Positions 54,587 through 62,138 of a stretch of 64,000 nucleotides of DNA are shown here, in pieces. Position 1 is the stretch's first letter, and the number at the start of each line of letters is the position of its first letter. Both the position numbers and the translations under genes were made by a program. The notes beneath the pieces were generated by a model. It saw nothing but the letters and a program-made list of their open reading frames with translations, was not told where the DNA came from and searched no databases. Origin of the DNA: Pseudoalteromonas rhizosphaerae (GTDB lineage Bacteria; Pseudomonadota; Gammaproteobacteria; Enterobacterales; Alteromonadaceae); contig NZ_CABVLM010000009.1 of NCBI RefSeq assembly GCF_902498845.1, forward strand, positions 62,001 through 126,000. The letters are read 5' to 3'.

Positions 54587-55357
54587 TTAAAGATCGAGAA
54601 TATGTAACCGCACACCTGCATCTTCGAGCGCGGTTTTTATCTCTGCTGGAATTCCACTGTCTGTAACCAGTACGTTTATTTCACTGGCGGCAATAATTTT
54701 ATGCACGCCTTTACGATTAAATTTACTAGAATCTGTTACTACTATGATCTCTCGCGATACTTCACACATCACCCGATTTAGCAGAGCTTCAAGCTCAAAG
54801 TGCGTTGTAATACCAATATCTTTTTCAAAGCCATCAACACCCAAAATTAACTTATCAAAGTGATATTGTTGTAAGTGCTGTTCAGCTTGGCGGCCATAAA
54901 ATGACAGTGATTTTTTACGTAGCGTGCCACCAGTCATTAACACTTCAACCGATGGCGCATTAAGTAGTGAGTGCGCCACATTTAAGCCATTGGTCATCAC
55001 AACTACGCCGTGGTGGCTGGTTAGATTTTTAGCGACTTCTTCAGTTGTTGTCCCTGAGTCTAAAATAATCGATTCACCATCCTTAATTAGACTCGCCGCA
55101 AATTTACCTAAGCGCTCTTTAATACCGCGATTTGCATCGTGTTTTTCTTTTAATGATAATTCTTGAGTTAAGCGATTACTGGCAACTGCACCACCACGGG
55201 ACCGTACCAACAATCCTTTTTCATCCAACTCATTTAAGTCGTTACGGATAGTTACCGTTGAAACACCAAACAACTGAGCCAACTCAGGAACCTGCACCCG
55301 CTCTTGTTTGTAGACCAATTGCACAATCTCATGACGCCTTTCGATAGTGTTAAGCAT
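54587..55357 (-). CDS. agaR: AgaR, DeoR-family repressor of GalNAc catabolism
   Basis: 256 residues. The N-terminal DeoR helix-turn-helix (about 1-58) contains RRHEIVQLVYKQERVQVPELAQLFGVSTVTIRNDLNELDEKGLLVRSRGGAVA. The sugar-phosphate sensor domain (about 75-250) has ILDSGTTTEEVAKNL and VVTDSSKFNRKGVHKI. It is the first gene of the minus-strand operon and is divergent from the GH109-type gene. Two exact operators lie between. It probably releases DNA on binding a phosphorylated pathway sugar. Confidence 0.92.
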   Translation of the reverse strand: MLNTIERRHEIVQLVYKQERVQVPELAQLFGVSTVTIRNDLNELDEKGLLVRSRGGAVASNRLTQELSLKEKHDANRGIKERLGKFAASLIKDGESIILDSGTTTEEVAKNLTSHHGVVVMTNGLNVAHSLLNAPSVEVLMTGGTLRKKSLSFYGRQAEQHLQQYHFDKLILGVDGFEKDIGITTHFELEALLNRVMCEVSREIIVVTDSSKFNRKGVHKIIAASEINVLVTDSGIPAEIKTALEDAGVRLHILDL

Positions 55358-55366
55358 GTCCGCTCT

Positions 55367-55387
55367 CTTTCATTGTTAACTTTCATT
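55367..55387. promoter_or_regulatory. Weaker AgaR-like half-site near the agaR start
   Basis: CTTTCATTGTTAACTTTCAT resembles the two exact operators but diverges in the middle. It lies 10 bases upstream of the agaR ATG, where it could block translation-proximal transcription. Confidence 0.35.
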
Positions 55388-55399
55388 CATTGTACGCAG

Positions 55400-55415
55400 C
55401 TTTCGTTTACTTTCA
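55400..55415. promoter_or_regulatory. AgaR operator 1
   Basis: CTTTCGTTTACTTTCA is the exact reverse complement of the sequence at 55516-55531. It fits the known E. coli AgaR consensus (TTTCRTTTYRTTTY core) and lies 43 bases upstream of agaR. Confidence 0.75.
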
Positions 55416-55515
55416 ATTCAATTTTTTTACATTTATCTTTAAACATTAAAAAACGCAATTAAGCCACTGTAAATAAAGACTTTAAAATAAAAAATAAAAA
55501 CAACACCCTTAAAAA

Positions 55516-55531
55516 TGAAAGTAAACGAAAG
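55516..55531. promoter_or_regulatory. AgaR operator 2
   Basis: TGAAAGTAAACGAAAG is an exact inverted copy of operator 1, 100 bases away, and lies 90 bases upstream of the GH109-type gene. The pair suits control of both divergent arms, possibly by looping. Confidence 0.75.
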
Positions 55532-55620
55532 ATTTTTATCTTGCATTGACATTTTGTTGTGTGTACAAATAAAAGCCTGCGAAAACAAATTTACAAATAA
55601 TAAACAATAAGGGCAATGTT

Positions 55621-56994
55621 ATGGGCGATCTCAACCGTAGACGATTTTTACAATCAATGGCCGCAATTGCAGCAACCAGCGCGGCTTTGGGTTGTGCTTC
55701 TACCACCAATTCCAAATCGATATTAAGAACCGCACAACAAGGACGTTCAACCCTTGGCTTAACTGTGCCAAAAATGGACGTAGTAAGGGTTGGTTTTATT
55801 GGCGTGGGTGAACGTGGTGTTGGTGCTGTTAAGCATTTTTGTCATCTTGATGGCGTTGAAATTAAAGCAATTTGTGATACCCATCAGGCCGTTGTAGATA
55901 GGGCCGTGAAGATTGTTGTTGATAAAGGTTTTAAAAAACCAGACACCTATGGCAAAAACGATCACGATTACCGCCGTATGCTAGAACGCCAAGATATTGA
56001 TATTGTTATTATTTCAACACCATGGCAGTGGCATACGCCGATGGCTGTCGATACCATGGAAAGCGGCAAGCATGCTTTTGTTGAAGTACCAGCAGCAGTG
56101 ACTGTAGAAGAGGCATGGCAACTAGTAAACACCTCTGAGCGAACTCAGAAAAACTGCATGATGTTGGAAAATGTTTGCTACGGACGCGACGAATTAATGG
56201 TTCTTAATATGGTTCGCCAAGGCGTTTTTGGTGAATTGTTGCATGGTGAAGCAGCATATATCCATGAGCTACGCTGGCAAATGAAAGAAATTGACCATAA
56301 AACAGGTTCTTGGCGTACACCATGGCATGCAGCGGTTAATGGTAATTTATACCCAACTCATGGCTTAGGCCCTGTTTCACAATACATGAATATCAATCGT
56401 GGCGATCGTTTTGACTATATAAGCTCGATGAGCTCGCCATCATTAGGCCGTGCAGCCTACGCTAAAAAAGAATTCCCCGCAGATCATAGCCGCAACAAAC
56501 TTAACTATATTGCGGGTGATATGAATACCAGCATTATTAAAACGGTTAAAGGTCGCAGCATTATGGTGCAACACGATACCACCACCCCACGTCCTTATTC
56601 TCGTCATAACTTAATTCAAGGCACTAACGGTGTGTTTGCTGGCTTTCCAAATAGGATCGCACTTGAGCAAGGTGGCAGTAAAAGCTATCACGAGTGGGAT
56701 TATGACATGGCTGATTGGTATAACAAATACGATCATCCGCTCTGGCAAAAAATGGGCGCTGAGGCTGAACGCAACGGCGGCCATGGTGGCATGGACTTCT
56801 TGATGTTTTGGCGGATTATTTTTTGCCTACGCAATGGCGAACCACTTGATCAAGATGTGTATGACGCAGCCGCATGGTCAGCTGTTTTCCCGCTATCTGT
56901 TGATTCTGTAGCCGATAGAAGTAACAGCAAAGACTTCCCAGATTTCACCCGTGGTCTTTGGCAGCAAGCAAAACCACTTGGCATTATTTCGTAA
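55621..56994 (+). CDS. GH109-type glycosidase (alpha-N-acetylgalactosaminidase), Tat-exported lipoprotein
   Basis: 457 residues. The N-terminus [22 protein letters not shown] combines a twin-arginine motif with lipobox LGCA (Cys25), which implies Tat export and lipid anchoring. A Gfo/Idh/MocA Rossmann fold follows with [15 protein letters not shown]. The family segments [29 protein letters not shown] and [17 protein letters not shown] are typical of GH109. These enzymes bind NAD tightly and cleave terminal alpha-GalNAc by a redox mechanism, so export with cofactor fits the Tat route. It lies in the aga locus, opposite agaR. Confidence 0.9.
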   Translation: MGDLNRRRFLQSMAAIAATSAALGCASTTNSKSILRTAQQGRSTLGLTVPKMDVVRVGFIGVGERGVGAVKHFCHLDGVEIKAICDTHQAVVDRAVKIVVDKGFKKPDTYGKNDHDYRRMLERQDIDIVIISTPWQWHTPMAVDTMESGKHAFVEVPAAVTVEEAWQLVNTSERTQKNCMMLENVCYGRDELMVLNMVRQGVFGELLHGEAAYIHELRWQMKEIDHKTGSWRTPWHAAVNGNLYPTHGLGPVSQYMNINRGDRFDYISSMSSPSLGRAAYAKKEFPADHSRNKLNYIAGDMNTSIIKTVKGRSIMVQHDTTTPRPYSRHNLIQGTNGVFAGFPNRIALEQGGSKSYHEWDYDMADWYNKYDHPLWQKMGAEAERNGGHGGMDFLMFWRIIFCLRNGEPLDQDVYDAAAWSAVFPLSVDSVADRSNSKDFPDFTRGLWQQAKPLGIIS

Positions 56995-57001
56995 TTAACC
57001 T

Positions 57002-57037
57002 CACGCGTGTTGGAGAAAAATACACTCAACACGCGTG
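57002..57037 (+). other. Intercistronic hairpin between the GH109-type and receptor genes
   Basis: A perfect 11-bp stem, CACGCGTGTTG / CAACACGCGTG, with a 14-nt loop lies a few bases after the GH109-type stop. No T run follows. It may protect or process the mRNA so that the two genes are expressed at different levels. Confidence 0.6.
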
Positions 57038-57090
57038 GCAATAACTCAATAAAAAAACAACCATCAACAAGTAAAATACAGGTAACTATT

Positions 57091-59928
57091 ATGAAAGCAC
57101 AACTAAAACTGTCCACACTGTTTTTGTCTATGAGCGCCATCTTCAGTGGCACCTCGCTGGCAGCTGATGAAGACAAAAAAAAAGAAAAAGAAGCCGAAGC
57201 AGAGCAAGTCGAAGTAATTGAAGTTAGAGGTGTTCGCTCGAGTATTAAAGAATCCCTGTATTTAAAACAACAAGCTGTAGGGGTTATGGATGCTATCGTT
57301 GCTGAAGATATCGGTAAGTTTCCCGACCAAAACATTGCCGAGGCATTGCAACGGATGACGGGGATTGCAATTACCCGTAACGGCGGCGAGGGCCAAAATG
57401 TTACCGTGCGAGGTTTAGGTGGTGACTACAACGTTACCACCGTTAATGGCCGACGCATGGCATCAGAGCATTCTAGCCGTAACTTTAATTTTGATTTAAT
57501 CGCCCCCGAAATAGTCCAATCCCTCGAAGTATACAAATCCCCACAAAGTAAAACACAAGAAGGCGGCATTGGCTCAGTTATCAATATCAAAACCCGCAAA
57601 CCTTTGGATTTAGATGGTTTCACTTTATCAGGCAGTGCCAAAGGCATTTATGAAGAACGTACTGGCGACACCAATCCACAAGCTTCGTTTTTAATTAGTG
57701 ATACCTTTTTTGATAATACCTTTGGAGCGCTGTTTACAGCGGTATATTCTGAACGAACACAGCGTGAAGACTCTTATGAAGGTGAAGGTTTTTATGATCC
57801 AGACGAGAATGTTGATGTACGTATCCCAATCGATAGTAACGGCAACGGCAAGCTTGAAGATAATGAGCAATCATACCCATCGATTATTCCAGGCTATGTA
57901 CGTTATTCAAATTGGCAGGATACGCGTGAGCGACTGGGTGCAAGCTTAGCGCTGCAATGGCGCCCGTCAGATAGTATAGATGTTAACTTTGACAGCATGT
58001 ACTCACAATACGAAACCAATGGTGAGCAATATCAAATTTCATTTGTAACCTATGATGAATCTTGGACACCGGGGATCCCCGCTATCGGTGAAGTAAAGTT
58101 CAATGAAGATGGTAATGCTAATTATGTAGAACTAGTTGATGGCGCAATGGCTGAGCTGTTAAATGTGTCTGTGCCACGTAATACAGATACTTGGCAATGG
58201 GGTTTTAATACGGTTTGGTATGCCACAGAGAGCTTAACGGTTGATTTAGATATTTCACAGTCACAAGCTAAAAATGTCAGCAATGGTAACAATCGTTTTA
58301 TTGTTGCACGTGGTTTTGTTGATGGTATCACTATCGACCAAACCGGTAGTAATATGCTGCCAGATGTGACCATGACCCCAGCACTGAGTGCAGAACAACC
58401 TTTTGGTGCGCATTACAGCTACAATTCAGGCACCGATGTGAAAGACCAAATAGAAGAGGTGCGCTTAGCAGCAACCTATATTCCCTCTTTTGAACTAGTG
58501 AAAGATATTCAATTTGGCGTTCATTACGGCAAACAAACCAAAGAACGCAGTGTTTATAAATCAAAAAATGCATCAATGTTCAGTAATGGTGGCGCTTATT
58601 TTAAAAACTCAGAATACGACAGTTTTGACGACTCAAGTGTTGAAGAGCTAGGCGGCTTAAACCTATTTCGTTTACCAGCAGATGTACTCGTGCCAGCTAA
58701 CTTTGATAACTTCTTAGATGGTGAGCCTGGTAAACATCCGGATCCATGGGCAAGCTTTAATTACGACAAACTGTATGCTTTTTATGAATCAATTAATCCA
58801 CAAGCGGCGCAAGATAAAATTGTCGCAAAGAACAGCCCAAAGGATTCATTCGCCCTTACTGAGCAGACCTTAGCGGCTTTTGTTGAAGCAAATCTACAAG
58901 GCGATATTGCTAAACTGCCTTTTGCACTAAACATGGGCGTCCGTGTAATACAAACCGATGTCACATCAGATGGTTACATCTTTGATGTTGATAATGTTCG
59001 TTACAATATAACCGAAAAAGATGGCGCATTAAGCTATCGCGTTGAGGGTGAAATTGAAGATTATTACACCCGCTCCACCACTGAAGAAAGCTACACCGAC
59101 GTACTACCGAGCTTAAACTTTAAATTGCATCTACGTGATGACTTACTCTATCGTTTTAGTGCGGCTAAAGTAATCACACGGCCAAACTTAGATTATCTAT
59201 CGCCTTATAGCTACTTAGATTTTAATAATGCCGAATACCATGCCTCAAACCCGGGTATTAAGCCACTAAGAGCCAATCAAATAGATACGACGATTGAATG
59301 GTATTTCTCTGACTATGGTGCACTAACCTTTGCAGCCTACTATAAAGACATCGAATCAGTGATTGCCCGCGGCCGAGTAGGCACTGCGCAAGTGGGTAAT
59401 TATTTTAAAGATGGAGTGGCTGTAGAAGGCCCAGTTTTTACAAAAATCTCACCTACATCGGAAAAAGGCGCAACAATTTTAGGCTTTGAAACAGCTTATC
59501 AGCAGTCTTTTGACGAAATACTTCCAGCACCATTCGATGGCCTGGGTGTACAAATAAACTATACTTTCACAGACAGCAGCTATGACGACGAAGAGCTAAA
59601 TGATCTGCCATTTGTGGGGATGTCTGAGCACTCGTATAACGCGGTTATTTATTATGAAAAAGGTGATTATCAAACCCGTATTGCTTATAACTGGCGCGAC
59701 GACTACTTAGTCTATCCTGATGCATGGGGCGGACCAGAATGGGCGGCAGACTACGGCCAATACGATTTCAGTGCCAGTTACAATATCACTGAGAAAGTGC
59801 GAGTTGATTTAAGCGTAACCAACTTAACCAATGAAAGACAGTGGTCATACGTAAAAACAGAAGAACAAATTCGTCGCTTAGCGCGCTATGGTCGCTCGAT
59901 TAGCCTTGGCTTTTCAGCATCATTTTAA
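57091..59928 (+). CDS. TonB-dependent outer-membrane receptor of the GalNAc locus
   Basis: 945 residues from ATG 57091 (CAGGTAA upstream; the open frame back to TTG 57007 covers the intercistronic hairpin and is unlikely to be coding). The signal peptide is followed by a Glu/Lys-rich stretch, then the TonB-box-like VEVIEVRGVRSSIKES and a plug domain (about 45-160: DIGKFPDQNIAEALQRMTGIAITRNGGEG, VRGLGGDYNVTTVNGRR). A 22-strand-type barrel ends ISLGFSASF. It belongs to the proteobacterial TonB-Xanth-Caul glycan-receptor group. It probably imports GalNAc-containing oligosaccharides. Confidence 0.92.
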   Translation: MKAQLKLSTLFLSMSAIFSGTSLAADEDKKKEKEAEAEQVEVIEVRGVRSSIKESLYLKQQAVGVMDAIVAEDIGKFPDQNIAEALQRMTGIAITRNGGEGQNVTVRGLGGDYNVTTVNGRRMASEHSSRNFNFDLIAPEIVQSLEVYKSPQSKTQEGGIGSVINIKTRKPLDLDGFTLSGSAKGIYEERTGDTNPQASFLISDTFFDNTFGALFTAVYSERTQREDSYEGEGFYDPDENVDVRIPIDSNGNGKLEDNEQSYPSIIPGYVRYSNWQDTRERLGASLALQWRPSDSIDVNFDSMYSQYETNGEQYQISFVTYDESWTPGIPAIGEVKFNEDGNANYVELVDGAMAELLNVSVPRNTDTWQWGFNTVWYATESLTVDLDISQSQAKNVSNGNNRFIVARGFVDGITIDQTGSNMLPDVTMTPALSAEQPFGAHYSYNSGTDVKDQIEEVRLAATYIPSFELVKDIQFGVHYGKQTKERSVYKSKNASMFSNGGAYFKNSEYDSFDDSSVEELGGLNLFRLPADVLVPANFDNFLDGEPGKHPDPWASFNYDKLYAFYESINPQAAQDKIVAKNSPKDSFALTEQTLAAFVEANLQGDIAKLPFALNMGVRVIQTDVTSDGYIFDVDNVRYNITEKDGALSYRVEGEIEDYYTRSTTEESYTDVLPSLNFKLHLRDDLLYRFSAAKVITRPNLDYLSPYSYLDFNNAEYHASNPGIKPLRANQIDTTIEWYFSDYGALTFAAYYKDIESVIARGRVGTAQVGNYFKDGVAVEGPVFTKISPTSEKGATILGFETAYQQSFDEILPAPFDGLGVQINYTFTDSSYDDEELNDLPFVGMSEHSYNAVIYYEKGDYQTRIAYNWRDDYLVYPDAWGGPEWAADYGQYDFSASYNITEKVRVDLSVTNLTNERQWSYVKTEEQIRRLARYGRSISLGFSASF

Positions 59929-59931
59929 GCT

Positions 59932-59986
59932 TATACCCAAACCACCTCAAGATGCAGAATTCACATCTTGAGGAGGCTTGGGTATA
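59932..59986. repeat. Long near-perfect extragenic palindrome
   Basis: Nine outer pairs, TATACCCAA / TTGGGTATA, two further pairs and ten inner pairs, CCTCAAGATG / CATCTTGAGG, are separated only by single mismatches, around a loop with GAATTC. Similar TATACCCAA-flanked palindromes are known to me from Shewanella, Vibrio and Pseudoalteromonas intergenic DNA. It starts 4 bases after the receptor stop. Confidence 0.7.
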
Positions 59987-59998
59987 CCCTCTTATATT

Positions 59999-60021
59999 AG
60001 CGCCGTTTGTCGGCGCTTTTT
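59999..60021 (+). terminator. Terminator between the receptor and DUF3472 genes
   Basis: A 7-bp GC-rich stem, AGCGCCG / CGGCGCT, with a 5-nt loop is followed by TTTTT. It would limit read-through into the DUF3472 gene, whose ribosome-binding site starts just after the T run. Confidence 0.7.
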
Positions 60022-60033
60022 ATGGAGCTCACT

Positions 60034-61326
60034 ATGAGAGTTTTACTATTTATTGGTTCATTATTATGGACTTCATTTTCGCCATTTGCAGTGGCAAACC
60101 AAACCACGGATTACTTTATTCCCAGTTATGGCAATAGTGCTACTAGCCATAGTATCGCAGCAAATAAAAAACTGATTAGTGATGTGGGGATCACGCACTG
60201 GCAAGACTCTGCAATACCAGTTAATCACTACTTTTACCTGCCAACAAAAGCGGCTTTTAATTTAAAGTTGCGCGTAAAAGTTGCAGGCGATCGCAGCCAG
60301 CTTAAAGTCGACTTTAATCAACAGAGTCAGTTAATTACGCTCACTAATCAGCAATTTCAAGATATCGATCTTGGCGAGTTTCTGCCAGATCAAATCGGAT
60401 ACCAACAATTGCAACTTACCGGTATCGCTAAAACAGCTGACACCTTTGTTGATATTCAAGGTCTTATTGTCACGCTAGATAAAGAGTCGGCGGCGCCTTT
60501 ATATGTAAAAGATGATATTTATTGGGGTCGTCGCGGGCCTTCCGTGCATTTAAACTATCCCACACCTGACAAGACTAAAAACTATCAATGGTTCTATTCA
60601 GAGCTGAGCGTACCACAAGGGTATGATCATCAAGGCTCGTATTTTATGGCCAATGGTTTTGCTGAGGGTTACTTTGGTATGCAAGTAAACTCTGACACTG
60701 AACGCCGTGTATTATTTTCAGTATGGAGTCCTTTTCAGACCGATGATCCAGCTGCTATTCCTGTGGAAATGCGTATTCAGCAATTAGCTAAAGGGCATGA
60801 TGTGTATACCGGTAAGTTTGGTAATGAAGGTTCTGGCGGGCAAAGCTATTTAGTATTCCCTTGGCAAGCAGAACAAACCTACCGCTTTTTATTGAAAGTA
60901 AATCCGACTGAAAACCTTGCTAATCATACCGACTACAGCGCATATTTTTATGACCCTATCGCCGCAAAGTGGCTGTTCATTGCTTCATTTAGACGCCCTA
61001 GTACAGATACATATGTGGCAAGGCCACACAGCTTCTTAGAAAACTTCATCCCTGATGCAGGGCAATTCGAGCGCAAAGCGCTATACAGTAATCAGTGGCT
61101 CAGAGATACTCAAGGCCAATGGCACTCGCTTGATAAAGCACAATTTACTTATGATGCAACGGCTGCCAAGCAATCGAGAATGGATTATCAAGGAGGCACT
61201 GAAAACGCAGGTTTTTACTTACGCAACACTGGCTTTTTTACAGGCCCAACTAAATTGCACAGTGAATTTGAACGCCCAGTTGGTCAAGCGCCTGAGGTAG
61301 ACTTAAGCGCTTTGCCAGATAACTAA
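60034..61326 (+). CDS. DUF3472-family secreted protein
   Basis: 430 residues from ATG 60034 (GGAG eight bases upstream; the in-frame TTG at 60007 lies in the terminator). A signal peptide (about 1-20) leads to an N-terminal beta-sandwich region (about 30-150, DUF5077-like) and a DUF3472 domain (about 165-410: RRGPSVHLNYPTP, WFYSELSVP, FANGFAEGYFGMQVNS-type strand, SGGQSYLVFPW). DUF3472 proteins occur in glycan-use loci, but no enzyme activity is established. The location suggests a role in binding or trimming GalNAc glycans. Its stop overlaps that of the convergent regulator. Confidence 0.82.
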   Translation: MRVLLFIGSLLWTSFSPFAVANQTTDYFIPSYGNSATSHSIAANKKLISDVGITHWQDSAIPVNHYFYLPTKAAFNLKLRVKVAGDRSQLKVDFNQQSQLITLTNQQFQDIDLGEFLPDQIGYQQLQLTGIAKTADTFVDIQGLIVTLDKESAAPLYVKDDIYWGRRGPSVHLNYPTPDKTKNYQWFYSELSVPQGYDHQGSYFMANGFAEGYFGMQVNSDTERRVLFSVWSPFQTDDPAAIPVEMRIQQLAKGHDVYTGKFGNEGSGGQSYLVFPWQAEQTYRFLLKVNPTENLANHTDYSAYFYDPIAAKWLFIASFRRPSTDTYVARPHSFLENFIPDAGQFERKALYSNQWLRDTQGQWHSLDKAQFTYDATAAKQSRMDYQGGTENAGFYLRNTGFFTGPTKLHSEFERPVGQAPEVDLSALPDN

Positions 61327-62045
61327 GCCATTTTATAACAGCGCTCTGGCCGACCTATGCTGCCATAGCTTTGGTCGGCACTGACTTGCTCTGCCTCTAG
61401 TAAATACTCTAAGTAACGGCGTGCAGTTGAGCGACTTACTCCTACAAGATCGCCCATTTGCTGTGCTGTAAAAGGCGTTTTTTTGTGCTCTTTAAATGCA
61501 TCAATAATCTTTTTTAAAGTAAGCTGATCAACCCCTTTCGGCAGTCTAACCGGTGCTTTACTTTGTTCGCTTGAGCCAAATAAAGTGTCGACCATAGATT
61601 GGGTCACCTCGTTAGCATCAGACAAACACTGCTGGCGTGACTCAAATCGCGCTAACGCCTGATCAAGTCGATTAAGCATCAAAGGTTTAACCAAAAAATC
61701 ACACGCCCCTAACTGCATTGCCTTTTCAAGAGTTTCGACTTCTTTGGCGGCAGTCAGTAGCATCACTTCGCTTTTAATTGAGCGCCGACGCAAGTCTGTT
61801 AATAACTCAAGGCCATTGCCATCTGGTAGATGGATATCAAGTAAGATCAAATCGGGCTCTATCGCCTGTAATAGCGCGGTAGCTGTACTTAAGTTTGCTG
61901 CAATACCAACTACTTGATACTGACCTTGACGCAAGCTTTGTCGGGCAGTTTGATTCCCCGCAACCCCATTCGGTAAAAGCAGGTATTGAGCAAGAAGTTG
62001 TGCAACTTCGAGCTCATCTTCGATGATAACTACTGAATATGTCAT
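61323..62045 (-). CDS. CitB/DcuR-type response regulator with a receiver insertion
   Basis: 240 residues. The receiver domain contains IIEDELEVAQLL, phosphoacceptor Asp70 (LILLDIHLPDG), the Thr of LLTAAKE and the Lys of DFLVKPL. The C-terminal helix-turn-helix (about 165-235: FTAQQMGDLVGVSRSTARRYLEYLLEAEQV) is that of the CitB/DcuR group. Between the first helix and second strand there are about 16 extra residues (about 24-40, LPNGVAGNQTARQSLRQG) compared with DcuR-type receivers. It acts with the sensor encoded 93 bases upstream, probably on the tct transporter operon. Confidence 0.9.
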   Translation of the reverse strand: MTYSVVIIEDELEVAQLLAQYLLLPNGVAGNQTARQSLRQGQYQVVGIAANLSTATALLQAIEPDLILLDIHLPDGNGLELLTDLRRRSIKSEVMLLTAAKEVETLEKAMQLGACDFLVKPLMLNRLDQALARFESRQQCLSDANEVTQSMVDTLFGSSEQSKAPVRLPKGVDQLTLKKIIDAFKEHKKTPFTAQQMGDLVGVSRSTARRYLEYLLEAEQVSADQSYGSIGRPERCYKMA

Positions 62046-62138
62046 TTTTTATTACTCATTTTAGCGTTGCAATGTTAGCCCATTTACTTTTATTATTGTT
62101 TGCTTGGCCACTGCTTATTAGCCTAAATTACCTTAGGG

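Noticed and set aside
57007..57090. Start of the TonB-dependent receptor at TTG 57007
   Set aside because: The extension would translate through a perfect hairpin and precede the signal peptide that begins at ATG 57091.
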